Assembly: GCA_025526935.1 (NCBI GenBank)
Contig: JAHLKD010000068.1
Coordinates: forward strand, 245,088 to 309,087
From: Cladochytrium replicatum
Taxonomy: Eukaryota > Chytridiomycota > Chytridiomycetes > Cladochytriales > Cladochytriaceae
DNA length: 64,000 nt
Direction of reading: 5' to 3'
Part shown: positions 53,515 through 63,996 of the stretch, one piece after another
How the letters are laid out: every line of letters starts with the position of its first letter
How positions within the stretch are numbered: the first letter of the stretch is position 1
Notes under the pieces: generated by a model
Database searches by the model: none
The model's input: the letters and a program-made list of their open reading frames with translations, nothing else
What the model was told of the DNA's origin: nothing
Translations under genes and position numbers: made by a program

Positions 53515-54863
53515 TTAAGTTTTGCGCCATTGCACGAATTTTTCGCCGGCCAACTGCCTCAGGTCATCTGTATGACTGTAAATCAGAACGTCGAAGAGAT
53601 CTGCTATATCGTTAAGGGGAGCAACGTTTCGCTCCCTTCCAAAAGTACTTGTAAATTCGGAGGAGTATGTAGCGAACGGCGCCGATCCAGGAACTTTCGC
53701 ACGGGCAAGTGCAAGTAGTTCCTCCGCTGTAAGTCCGAACCCATAAATGGGAATGTCGTTGTTAATCAGGGCCAACAAAATGTTGACCTTGAGTGCGAAG
53801 ACCTGATCTCGTGTGATTGAATCAGATTTCACGATAACCGGAACAACGTTAACAAAAGCAGAAAGTCTTTTCATGAATTCGATATCCACGGGAGTGAGTC
53901 GATGAAGGATGCAATAAAGGCAGGCGTCGACGTGAGTGTGCCCGCCCGAACCCGATGACACAAACCGGACGATGTTCGGCTGTGACAGCCCTTGAGTAAA
54001 AATTCCCGTGGTTCGTTTGAATTGATCCTCATGATATTTTAGAATGGGTCGAATTGCCGCCATCGCGTCAAGCTGTGAACCATGGCCGGGAGTGTCGATG
54101 AACACCAAGTTCCACGGATCTTCGCCATTCTGGAGCTCGGCGGGTGATATAGTCGAGCATTTTAATTCGTCAATTGAAACCGTTTCGTCAGGATCTTCCA
54201 TTTTGGGCCTGGAAGCAATCTCGGAAAAGCGCATCAACTCCGAAAGGAGTGATGTCTTCCCGATACCACTATCGCCACATATGGATATGCGAAGGGACCC
54301 CTTTCACAAAGTAAGATTCCAGCTCAGGTAACCTGGTAAATCCGAGCCTTACCACATTTGCAGCTGTTCTTCTTCGAGCTTGTCGAGACTTCTTCACTTC
54401 GACAAAGCGCGTGTAAGAGGTTCGCTGCTCTGGTGTAAACGCTTCAGTCTGGTCGTCTGTCAAGCCTTGATCGTTTTGAGCAAAGTCATCCGCAGCCTGC
54501 TTTTTTGGCATCACAGAAGACGTTCGCTTCGGAAGACCGTCGCTGGGAATCTCAAGCTTCGATGCAGCTGTTTCGCCCAAGAGCTTTCGGGGGACAAGAC
54601 TTTCTCAAAAAGAAGCTTCAACAAGTTAAACAACAGCAGCAAAAGTAAATGACCAACCCAATGACTCCTTTTCTTTCATTGCGAACGAGAACCCATCCGT
54701 CTTGGTACTCGTGCAGAATTATCACAGTATCGGATAACGACAGTGGAACTTCATCGCCTTGACTGGGCTAGAAGAAAATTTGAACACCGGCGTAGCTATA
54801 CAGCCATGCGTCTCATTCACACCTCAAACGATGCTTGTGCAAATAAGCGATTGCCCTTGGCCA
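53515..54863 (-). CDS. SH3 domain fused to a septin-type GTPase domain
   Basis: ATG at 54863 gives MAKGNRLFAQASFE, spliced to PSQGDEVPLSLSDTVIILHE, then YQDGWVLVRNERKGVIGL and VPRKLLG: a compact SH3 domain (ALYDF-like start, GW, G-x-VP end). A linker of about 90 basic and acidic residues leads to a septin-like G domain: G1 GDSGIGKTSLLSEL after an intron at about 54302-54354, G3 FIDTPGHG, the septin stretch LTPVDIEFMKRLSAFVNVVP, G4-like VIVKSDSIT (septins usually AKAD), and LLALINNDIPIYGFG. It ends after QLAGEKFVQWRKT without the septin coiled-coil tail. Septins form filaments at the cell cortex and division site; the SH3 could recruit proline-rich partners. The join between the SH3 exon and the next is one base uncertain. 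Convergent with the RAD5-like gene. Confidence 0.82.
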
Positions 54864-54987
54864 TGATCGTGTGTTTGAACAACCCTAACGCCACACCCAG
54901 AGAAACTCACTCACTTTATTGAAGCTGGAGTATTGGACTGCTTCTATGATGGTGTTATCTACTTTACTCATCTGCACAGAATACAGT

Positions 54988-55053
54988 GTTCAAAATCGCC
55001 TCTTTGTCCTCAGTCGTAATGTTCAAAATCGCCTCTTTGTCCTCAGTCGTACC
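54988..55053. repeat. 33-bp perfect-type tandem duplication across the rhomboid stop codon
   Basis: The unit starting GTTCAAAATCGCCTCTTTGT occurs at 54988-55020 and 55021-55053; the two copies differ only in the last bases (AAT against ACC). On the minus strand the upper copy encodes the last residues and the stop of the rhomboid gene, so the lower copy duplicates that end into the 3' UTR. Confidence 0.9.
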
Positions 55054-56022
55054 GCCCAATAAGCAACTCCATACAACGCCCCACCAAGGTGTCCTGCAGT
55101 ATCAATCCGGCCAGATGTCACCGTTGAAGCGCGGTATACTTACGAAAAGTCGATTGTCAGCTTCCCATTTTTCGATATTCACAATCCACTCACGGTCATA
55201 AGCAACAAACCCTCCAACAGCAAATATTGCTGGCAACGGAACCACGAAAAAGAGCGTCACTGTTGCTGTTGGCCAAACGAGAGCAAACAATAAACTGATT
55301 CCGGTAACCGCTCCACTCGCACCTCGCGACCCGCCATCTCCGTAAAACCGTAGCCTTTTCAATCGGGGAAGGATATAGCGAGTGTACATCAGGTGAGCAG
55401 CAGAAGAAGCGACACCTGCGCCAATGTAGAAGAGTACAAATGCATTTCCACCGAGCATTGCCGCTACTGGAGGACCGAAAGATGTGAAGACCAACATATT
55501 GATGATAAAGTCTAATTGGTTGAATCAGAACAAAAACACATTGGGTTTGGCTGTCATACGAGAAAAGTCGGCATGGGAAAATGCGGATGTGATTAGAGTC
55601 CACCACCGGTTTGCCGTGAAGACGTTGTCCCATGAAACCACGAAGTTCTATTCATTAAATGATTACTTGCTTTTCCCTTTGTAGCTGCGACACCATCGAC
55701 AAACCTGATACATCTTCCTGATCAAGGAAGGATTCTCGTTCACATTGTTTTGAGCAGAAATCCAAAGCCCAAAAACAGCTGTATTGATGCCGACAATACC
55801 CCAAACGGCTGCCCCGTCAGATATTCTTGGAAATGAATATGGATTCGACCTTCGCTGCTTTCCTCCATTTCGTGACTGTTGATACCCTCTGCTCACTAAT
55901 CTTCCTGACCAATTTTTCAGAGTGCTTAGGTGATTGACTTCGCTCTTCTGAACGTGTAAGGCAAAACAGGACGTTCGCAAGCCTGACCTGCTCCGTGAAA
56001 ATGAAGCACGAAATGCCAACAT
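55023..56022 (-). CDS. Mitochondrial rhomboid intramembrane protease (PARL/Pcp1-like)
   Basis: A serine protease that cuts within membranes; the mitochondrial members process inner-membrane proteins. ATG at 56022 opens an Arg/Ser-rich presequence (MLAFRASFSRSRSGLRT) of about 70 residues without acidic start, fitting mitochondrial import. The rhomboid core follows: a first span at WGIVGINTAVFGLWIS, RWWTLITSAFSHADFSHM (the HxxxN-type region in the second span), FYIGAGVASSAAHLMY, the nucleophile Ser in GGSRGASGAVTG, further spans (LLFALVWPTATVTLFFVVP), and the catalytic His in DTAGHLGGALYGVAYW. The protein ends AVRLRTKRRF. Both catalytic residues are present. Three short introns (near 55624-55680, 55495-55560, 55085-55145). 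Start lies 18 bp from the divergent UBA4 start. Confidence 0.9.
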
Positions 56023-56040
56023 TGCAGTCACGTGGACAGG
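56023..56040. promoter_or_regulatory. 18-bp divergent spacer, rhomboid / UBA4
   Basis: The rhomboid ATG (minus, 56022) and the UBA4 ATG (plus, 56041) are 18 bp apart, so their 5' leaders must overlap one another's coding regions. Confidence 0.7.
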
Positions 56041-57714
56041 ATGTGTTCGTTGGATCGGCAAACTATCGAGCGTTACAGCAGGCAACTGCTGCTTCCCGAA
56101 GTTGGCTGTGAAGGTTCCAAGTCAAATATGTCACGCCAGATATGATCTCACATCAATTTCAAACTTTCAAACCTTCAGGGCAAGAACGGCTGTTAGCTTC
56201 TTCGGTTGTTGTAGTTGGCGCAGGTGGAATTGGGTCCTCCGCTCTACTTTACCTTGCATGTGCAGGAATTGGTATTACTGGCTGAATCTCGGGAAAAGAG
56301 GTTCTGAGTTTTGTATCAGGAAGAATCGGCATTGTGGACTACGATGTCGTTGATCGCAGTAACCTGCAACGGCAAATTATTCACTCGGATGAACGTGTTG
56401 GGATGTTAAAAGTTCGATCAGCGCAAATAGCAGTCAAAAAGTATGGGAAGTGTTAAGAGCGGGTTTCAGTGGGTTTCATATTTTCCAACTCCAGTGCCAA
56501 CCCAACCTGCAATGTCGAGGTTCACGACCAGGTTTTGGATCAGACAAACGCATTAGCTATTCTAGAAAAGTAGGAATTCATAATTATTTGGCGCTGCTCA
56601 ACTCTCTAATTTGCACAGATACAATGTGGTTGTCGATGCGTCAGACAATGTTGCAACACGCTACCTTCTCAGTGATGCCTCAGTGATTCTTGGGAAAACA
56701 CTTGTTTCAGGAAGCGCCATTCGTATGGAAGGACAGGTGGGTAGTAGAGATCAATATGGCACAAGCTCAATCAGTCTTCTGAAGTTAACAGTATATAACC
56801 ACCATGATGGGCCATGTTACCGGTGTCTATTCCCTGACCCGCCACCTGTTGAAACAGTGGCCAACTGCAATGAAGCAGGAGTTCTAGGAGTAGGTACTGG
56901 AGCTTTACCTGATGGTCAATTATTATATCTCATTTGACTCATAGTTCCTGGTATTATTGGTTGCTATATTGCTCTTGAAGTTATCAAAATTGTGTGTGGC
57001 CACCCAAGTAGGTTACTCTTGGTTTGAATTTGTTTTAGGCTAAATTGGACAGCTGCATATTCTCAGAAAATGCTCCTGTTTGATGGGCTTTCGGGAGTAA
57101 GCAAAGTTGTAAAGCTGAGGGGAAAGCATCCCCACTGCTTTGCATGCGGGGAACATCAAATAACTGAGCTAGTCGATTATGTGCAATTTTGTGGGTCGCC
57201 ACACAATGATCAGGTTTGTTTTTTTACTATTTATGCTTAGGTTCTAATTTTCTCCAGGGTGCTGAAACCAAAGTTTTGGAGCCAAGTGATAGAATTTCTT
57301 GCAAGGAACTTGCTTCTTATAGAGCATCTGGGAGTGATTGCATCTTGGTTGATGTTCGCGACTCCATTCAGTACAAAATATGTCGTTTACCAGATTCACA
57401 TCGTTAGTATTTTAACACACATATAGCAAGTTCTAAATAGTATTACAGATATCCCGCTAAAAGAACTGCCATCAAGGACGGCTGAGATCCAGGAATTATC
57501 CGATAAGAGACAATGTCCAGGTAAGTATGAGCTTTTCACAGAATAGGAGATAAATTGAGACATTGTCAAAGTTTTTGTTATATGCCGGCTTGGTAACGAC
57601 TCCCAGATTGCTGTAAATCTATTGAAGGACTCTGGTGTCTCCAATGTGAAAGATGTCACAGGTGGCCTTCGTTCATGGAGCAAAACAGTGGATCCAGAGT
57701 TTCCAACTTACTGA
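56041..57714 (+). CDS. UBA4: Adenylyltransferase and sulfurtransferase UBA4/MOCS3
   Basis: The enzyme activates the ubiquitin-like carrier URM1 and the molybdopterin synthase small subunit by C-terminal adenylation, then transfers sulfur to form a thiocarboxylate; it serves tRNA thiolation and molybdenum cofactor synthesis. An E1-like ThiF domain comes first: [16 protein letters not shown]-binding [47 protein letters not shown], the zinc ligands and [12 protein letters not shown], and the conserved Cys in [13 protein letters not shown]-terminal rhodanese domain follows, with LVDVRDS and the persulfide-forming Cys in [11 protein letters not shown], ending [18 protein letters not shown]. About ten short introns. 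All expected cysteines are present. ATG at 56041 places [15 protein letters not shown] just before the domain. Confidence 0.93.
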
Positions 57715-58139
57715 ACCAAAGGCAGATGATTAAATCTTACAGAATCACATTGGTGTGCTAAGACATTACTTGTTAAGCTGTGTGTAGGCAAAATTGCTCA
57801 ATGTTAGAAGGCTTTTATTTGTGTTATTCCAAATTGGATTGACAGGCTTGCGCTAGTAGGCTTGTGCAAGAAACAATGCAAATTGAAAAGACAGCCCAAA
57901 CAACAGCAGCCCACAACCCTCGAGTAGCTAATGTATCCTATAATAGTTCTTCCACTTCTCAATACATAAAAAGGGCCAAAATGTGAAGATACCTTATGGT
58001 CCTAACTGAGTTTAACAGTTGAAGTGCTTTTTTTTCTTGAGCTTCGCTCTAAGCTAAGAAATCAGCTTGAAACTCATATCAAAGGATTTGTTTTTTGACA
58101 GTCTCGCCATGAGATTGTATTCTACCATCATAACGAATA
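57715..58139. other. Intergenic, 3' of UBA4
   Basis: No coding signal is visible; it probably contains the UBA4 3' UTR and the boundary to retroelement DNA. Confidence 0.4.
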
Positions 58140-58550
58140 TAAGATAGCAGTCAACCAAATGGGAAGAATCTTCTCACTATTAAATGGGTATATTTTTCAA
58201 ACTTGATGGGTGGCAACATCATCCGATTAAAGGCACGATGGGTAGTTAGATGGTTATCCCAGATACAGGGAATAAACTTTGACAAAAGCTATTCTCCTGT
58301 GGCAAAAACTTCTACAATTCGATCACTTGTTGCTCTTGCTGCAATTGTCGAACTACAGATTTATCAATTTGACATTACAGGAGTACATCAAAATGCATCA
58401 ATTAAGTAAGATGTTTATGTTGAAATTCCTCCTGGATTTACAGAGACTGACGAATCTGGCAATCCATTAGTTTGTAATCTTGTCAAAGGCTGATATGGTT
58501 TACTTCAAGCTGCTAGAGAATGGTACAAATGCCTCTGGGAGAAATGTAAG
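58140..58550 (+). pseudogene. Ty1/copia reverse transcriptase fragment
   Basis: Plus-strand pieces in two frames give INFDKSYSPVAKTSTIRSLV, LQIYQFDITGVHQNA and VYVEIPPGFTETDESGNPLV then LQAAREWYKCLWEK, the finger/palm part of copia RT. In-frame stops and at least one frameshift make it inactive. It matches, at a distance, the RT of the minus-strand element at 60.5-63 kb. Confidence 0.85.
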
Positions 58551-58872
58551 GATCAGCAGGTTTTTGGGTCTTCCGGGTCATGTTCGGGTGCATTGACAAA
58601 ATGTACCCGATCTGATAGGCGGGTTTTCAGGAAAGTTTTTCAGGTCCGATCTGGGTCAGGTATCGGGTCCAGAAGCAAAACCCTTATCAGTTGACCTTAA
58701 GACCCATGTAAAACCCGATCTCATAAGAAATGATAGAAGGAAGCCATTTATATTTTCTGTCCACGCGGACACTTTCGAAGATCACAATCGAGGTTTTGTA
58801 ACAACCTTTTTCTATCCACAACAGACCGCGAGACGTGCACTTTCTCTCCACGAGGACACTTTCCAAGAAGAC
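58551..58872. other. Spacer with CGGGT-rich and ACACTTTC repeats
   Basis: At 58565-58720 the pentamer CGGGT and its variants recur many times. An imperfect direct repeat CCACGCGGACACTTTCGAAGA / CCACGAGGACACTTTCCAAGA lies at about 58760 and 58848. No gene seen. Confidence 0.5.
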
Positions 58873-59465
58873 TGTTTAGTATTTCGATTCATGGACTTGG
58901 CCAATCCAGTCATTGATAGTACAAAACACAAACCCCTGATATACAGAAATCTCACTCTTCATGGAGCAACATTTCTAACTATGAACTAAAGCATATAGAT
59001 GATGATCTATTACGAGTTTGGACACCTTCGGTTATTTTTTCATGGGTTATATTTATTTCAGCCATAGGTATAGTAAACTGTCATTACTTTTCTATTACCC
59101 ACTTGTAGAAATGAAGCCCGGATCAGATCATAGCAAAGGTTTACATATGATTACCGTGTTTGTGGGAATCATGTGCAAGGACAATCCTGCTGAGGAGAGC
59201 TAGATCTCATGCACAGTTAAGCATGATTATGCTTCACTACGCATGTCAGAAGAAAAGTCAACCTTGTCGCTGCGATCCAGAGCTTCCAGAAGGAAAAGCC
59301 AAAATGACAGTACACTTATTTAAGGAGCCAGTGGCGATACACACAAGGAGCATTCTCTTACGCTAGCACTTGTGACTCGCAATCTTCTTTATTCATCTCT
59401 TATTATCATTAACCCGTGAATCAACACACACAACCTGAGGATCCAGACCACAGCTTTGTTCAACA
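58873..59465 (+). repeat. Copia LTR, plus orientation (593 bp)
   Basis: It begins TGTTTAGTATTTCG and ends GTTCAACA, matching the LTR at 59741-60339 in reverse complement nearly end to end. No polypurine tract lies at its left and no primer site at its right, and the flanking five bases differ (AAGAC, TATAA), so it is not a simple solo LTR with target duplication. Confidence 0.88.
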
Positions 59466-59740
59466 TATAACTCTGCTTCAGTGGAAGAGCAAGTTATAAC
59501 CTGTTGCTTTGTACACTGCCAGCAAACAGCTGCATTGGCAAACATTACAACATATCCTGTCCTGGAATAGCAAGCAGGATCATTTGCCCAGTCTGCATCA
59601 GCATATCCCATAGGGATGTGTTCATTTGATGCAAACTCATATACACCATCTGAGTGTACGTTGGGAGTGGGTATGTTATTGCGTGTGTAATGCAAACCGT
59701 AGTCCAATGTTCCCAATAAGTAACGATGCAGGTGAGCTAG
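59466..59740 (-). pseudogene. Copia RNase H fragment caught between two LTRs
   Basis: The minus strand encodes LAHLHRYLLGTLDYGLHYTR, then GYADADWANDPACYSRTGYV, MFANAAVCWQ and a TEAELY end, that is the start of copia RNase H. The reading runs exactly from one LTR end to the other. It is the disrupted remainder of an older element into which LTR sequences were inserted. Confidence 0.85.
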
Positions 59741-60339
59741 TGTTGAACAAAGCTGTGGTCTGGATCCTCAGGTTGTGTGTGTTGTTAATTCACGGGTTAA
59801 TGTTGCTAAGAGATGAATAAAGAAGATTGCGAGTCACAAGCGCTAGCGCAAGAGAATGCTCCTTGTGTGTATCGCCACAGGCTCCTTAAATAAGTGTACT
59901 GTCGTTTTGGCTTTTCCTTCTGGAAGATCTGGATCGCAGCGATAAGGTTTGACTCTTCTTCTCACAGGCGTAGCGAAGCATAATCATGCTAAGCTGTGCG
60001 TGAGATCTAGCTCTCCTCAACAGGATTGTTCTCACACATGATTCCCACGAACGCGTTAATCATATGTAAACCTTTGCTGTGATCTGATCCGGGCTTCACT
60101 TCTACAAGTGGATGATAGAAAAGTAATGACAGTTTACTATACCTATGGCCGCAATAAATATAACCCATGAAGAAATAACCAGAGGTATCCAAACTTGTAA
60201 TAGATCATCATCTATATGCTTTAGTTCAATAGTTAGAAATGTTGCTCGGTGAAGAGTGACATTTCTGTATATCGGGCGTTTGTGTTTTTGTACTATCAAT
60301 GACTGGATTGGCCAAGTCCATCAATCGAAATACTTAACA
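59741..60339 (-). repeat. 3' LTR of the minus-strand copia element (599 bp)
   Basis: Read on the minus strand it starts TGTTAAGTATTTCG at 60339 and ends GTTCAACA at 59741. The 5' end directly follows a purine-rich CTGAGGGGGTG tract, as a 3' LTR should. With the copy at 58873-59465 it forms an inverted repeat with arms of about 600 bp around 275 bp. Confidence 0.9.
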
Positions 60340-60350
60340 CACCCCCTCAG
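60340..60350 (-). other. Polypurine tract
   Basis: CTGAGGGGGTG on the minus strand directly precedes the 3' LTR and would prime plus-strand DNA synthesis in reverse transcription. Confidence 0.75.
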
Positions 60351-60466
60351 TCATTAGATAGGTACAACCGAGAGTATCACTCAACCGATCATAACTTTCT
60401 GTAAATGCTGAAGTTGATATTCTATTGAAATAAAGGTGAGTTGTATGGACATCGCCAGTCGGTCGT

Positions 60467-63044
60467 TCAAGATAGTATATTAAGTGAAGACTGACTGACT
60501 AGCCCCAACGAGCCCCTGTGTTTAAGGTATAATTTACTTCCAAGAGGTTTAGTTAAGATGTCCGCGATCATATCAGAAGTATCCATGTGGTGTAACTCCT
60601 GATGTTTCTGTTCAACTTGGAGATTCACAAATCTCTCGCGAATGTCCATGTGTTTAGTCCGTTTGTTGTTGAACAGATTGTTTGCGATAGACTCGGTGGA
60701 TTGATTGTCTTGCCATAAACGGAGCGGATTGAACGACATAATTCCGATACCCGTCATAAGATTTTTCATCCACTTCATCTCACGCGATAGTTCGTTCAGC
60801 GCATACAGTTCCGCTTCCGACGACGAGGCTGCAATAGTCTGTTGTCGAATCGACTGCCAACTGATTGCCGCATTAGCGAACATTACCACGTAACCGGTTC
60901 GTGAGTATCTATCTGCATCGCCCGCCCAGTCTGCATCGGCATAACCTTGTGGGTTGTTAGCCGAATCAAACATGTAGAGACCGTCGGGTCTTAGCATTCG
61001 GAGACGTGATACCAGTCCGTGTATAGTGTAAACCGTAATCCCAAGTACCGAGTAAATATCGTTGTAATCGATAGAGAGCCTTTGATTCTGACTGTCGAGG
61101 ATCAATCTGATGTTGTGCCAAAATATTGACTGCGTATGAAATATCCGGTCGTGTCTTAGTCGCCACGTACGATATCTTCATTAACATTGATCGAAATTGT
61201 GTTGCCTCGGCATCGGACAGTGTTGGTGTGGTCTCATCAAAGATATATGATTTTGACATCGGTGTTTTGGTCGGTTTGATGTTGGTACCCCATAAATTCG
61301 CTTCTTCGAGAATCTTCTTTACGTACAATGCATTGCTAAGGAAATATCCTTCGGTTGTCTGCAATAACTCCATTTTCAGAATCCATTTCGCCTTCGAAGT
61401 ACTGCCTACTGTGAACGAAGTTTCCAAATCGGTCTGAAACTGATGATATGCGTTTGGATCTGTGGAAAAATGTAGTATATCATCGACATGAACGGTAGTG
61501 TGTTCGCGGGTATTATTTGTTGGATTGTATCGCCAGAAATGACAGATGTCTGCAATATTCCTCACGAAACCAACACTGAGATATTGTTTCCAAAGAGTTT
61601 TGTACCATTCTCGAGCTGCCTGGTGTAGACTGTACAGACTTTTGATAAGTCTGCAGACGATGGGTCGATTCCGGAAATCTACTCGTCCGAAACCATGAGG
61701 GAGTTCAACGTAGTTCTCTTCTTCCAGTATCGCATTGAGATATGCACCCTTGATATCAAACTGGAATATTATCATGCCGACTAATGCTGCTAATGCAATC
61801 AGAAAACGGATTGTGGACGTTTTTGTAACTGGAGAATAGGTTTCATCGAAATCCAATCCTTCAATCTGTGAAAATCCTTGTACGACCCAACGTGCTTTGA
61901 ATCGAGTAATATTGCCATGTTCGTCAAGCTTATATGTGAAAACCCATTTGCCCGATAATAAATTCTGTCCATCAGGTAAAAACGTTTCGGCCCAAGTATT
62001 GTTGCCGACTAGTTGTGTGACTTCCTCCTTCATCGCCGCTAACCAGAATGGAGCCTCATCGGATCGTGATAAAGCCTCACAAAGAGTCTTTGGTGCAGTC
62101 CGTATATTTCCATTCGCAATTGGTTGTGTTGGATATGAGGAATCGGCCTTCAGGGTCCAATCGATATTAGGAACGGATCGGGTAAACAAGGAATTTTGTT
62201 TCCTTTTGGCGTTTGACAAATTTGCACTTGCTTGAGGTTTTCGTTTTCTTGCTGCATACACTTCGTCGACATCTTCTCCAATGAATTGAAGATCACTTTC
62301 GAGTTGTGCATCATATTCCTCTACAGGAGATACGGAAGACAAATTCGGAGATTCTTCAGTAATGGATTGTGGAGTCGATAAATCAGCATTTCGATCATAA
62401 TCAGCATCGTCTGGGTCATCATCGTCTAGTCCATGTAAATGTTCAACAACATGCCTGTCACCGGCTTCTTCTAAGCTGTAATATATGGGGTGGTCGTTCG
62501 TATCCTCATCGATTTCTTCGTCTGCAACGGTAGAAATCGGGAAATTGTCTGAGACAAACTCAGCAGTCGTCTCTTGCACCCCCTGATCCCCGGTTGGTAT
62601 TTGATCAACATCGAAATATGTCCCGGCCTTCAGTGGATATTGTACCGTAAGATCGTCGAGTAACTGTCGGGTAGGATTATAACCAACAAAAACTCCCTTG
62701 TGGAACGTAACATGGAAGTATTCGCCTATTGTGTTTGTCCGAAAATTGAGTGCTATGACGATCTTCAGGTCTTCACCCTTGTATCCGAGAAACAGACCTA
62801 GTTCAGACTTGTCTCGGATTCTGCGCGCCAACCTTTGTTCGTGTGAGATCCACAAACTAACGAGTGTTCCAAAGGCGTGGATAGTTGCCAAATCTATCCG
62901 CTTGTCAAGGTAAGCACAGTACGGAATCGCATTCACAGCTGAATGGAAAGTAGCGTTCTTGACGACCGCAGCGTATAGGATGGAGAGTTGCACGAATTGA
63001 AGTGTTCGTGGTAGTCCAGCTTGTAGCAGCATCGCGTCCGACAT
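60467..63044 (-). CDS. Ty1/copia pol (integrase end, RT, RNase H), 5'-truncated, one frameshift
   Basis: The polyprotein begins in the C-terminal part of integrase (MLLQAGLPRTLQFVQLS; ELGLFLGYKGEDLK), passes an acidic linker, and contains a full copia RT: NTWAETFLPDGQNLLSGKWV, GLDFDETYSPVTKTSTIRFL, FDIKGAYLNAILEE, LIKSLYSLHQAAREWYKTL, active site TTVHVDDILHFS, and RPDISYAVNILAQH. A one-base shift at about 60,990-61,010 moves the reading into RNase H: GYADADWAGDADRYSRTGYV, AASSSEAELYALNELS, and HIRERF-like MDIRERFVNLQVEQ with DMIADILTKPLGS at the end. Gag, protease and the integrase core are missing, so the copy is not autonomous. Apart from truncation and shift it is well preserved, which implies a fairly recent insertion. 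Confidence 0.92.
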
Positions 63045-63059
63045 ATACTTGATCGATTA

Positions 63060-63735
63060 TATTGTTGATGCACGCACATATGTGGAACTAGCTACTCCAG
63101 TCTTCATCCACTACCGACACTGAGGGGAAATAGCCTTACCAGAGACGTCTGGGACAAGTTCATGCGTAATCATACATTACATGAAGAATTGGCATTTCTA
63201 ACTATTGGTCATGAAGACATCCTCCTTTACTCATTGGAATCTAGTAGAGTTCTGAGAGTGATCACGCGTTTGAGAAAGAATGTGATGCTAATCAGTTTGC
63301 TGCTGACAGTTATATCATACTCGAGTACATCTCGTATGATATTAATGCAAGGTACTACACACTTATTTCTCAAGAGAACATGTCATTGTAGACAAGATTA
63401 TAGCTAATCTTCATGTTCTGCTCACAATGGTTATTGTGAACGATCACTGGGATCTATATCTCTCTATTCGAGAGAATAATGTTTATATCAGATATTTCCA
63501 TATATCTATAGCCACAGGTTAATTATAAAAGCCGAAACGACAGTATATTTGAATTGTTTGCACAATTCAAAGAGCCTGTGGCGATATGAGATTTTGGGTG
63601 GCTGTGGCGCAAGAGCGTGATTGGAGAAACACGAAACTCTGCACATACACAGATCAACCTGAGGACTATCTCTAGCGCAAGTCCCAGATCAGCAGCACTA
63701 AAACTGATCAAATCACATCGCCCTCAAACCAAACT
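63060..63735 (+). repeat. LTR of a related copia element (5' LTR, approximate limits)
   Basis: Segments recur in the same order as in the LTR at 58873-59465: CATTTCTAACTAT, AAAAGCCGAAACGACAGTA (there AAAAGCCAAAATGACAGTA) and AGAGCCTGTGGCGATA (there GGAGCCAGTGGCGATA). It lies just before a gag-like start, so it should be the 5' LTR of an element that runs out of the window. The exact ends could not be fixed; the right end is probably near TTTGACACA at about 63735. Confidence 0.65.
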
Positions 63736-63801
63736 TTGACACAATAGTTATTGCTACAAGGCGCTTCCCCCGATCAACACCAGATCTCCAACGCTTACAG
63801 T

Positions 63802-63996
63802 ATGCCTAAGAATGACACCCGCGACGGAAAACCAAGGCCGTTCGCTGGGCAAACGCTTGGGGAGTTCGATAAATACATGAAGATCGTTCAGAATTATGCG
63901 AACTCGAAAGGAGAAGCTGGAACTTTGCTCACAAAGCCGCCCTACCCAAAGCCGGAAGACTTTGTGAAAGAAGAGGAACCTGAACGGCCTGAATGA
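63802..63996 (+). CDS. Gag-like start of a copia element
   Basis: ATG at 63802 opens MPKNDTRDGKPRPFAGQTLG followed by FDKYMKIVQNYANSKGEAGT and a Lys/Pro/Glu-rich segment, stopping at TGA 63994-63996. Its place directly after an LTR, and the F-G-x-x-L-x-x-Y/W-type opening, fit the N-terminus of copia gag. The stop after 64 residues means the copy is broken, or a frameshift or short intron lies here; the window ends before this can be judged. Confidence 0.45.
   Translation: MPKNDTRDGKPRPFAGQTLGEFDKYMKIVQNYANSKGEAGTLLTKPPYPKPEDFVKEEEPERPE

Noticed and set aside
57901-58140. tRNA or small RNA gene
   Set aside because: No A/B box pair or cloverleaf could be made out by eye; covariance-model search would be needed.
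59018-60192. Two small mirror-image ORFs with matching 61-residue products
   Set aside because: They are the same LTR sequence in opposite orientations; LTRs of this family do not encode a protein.
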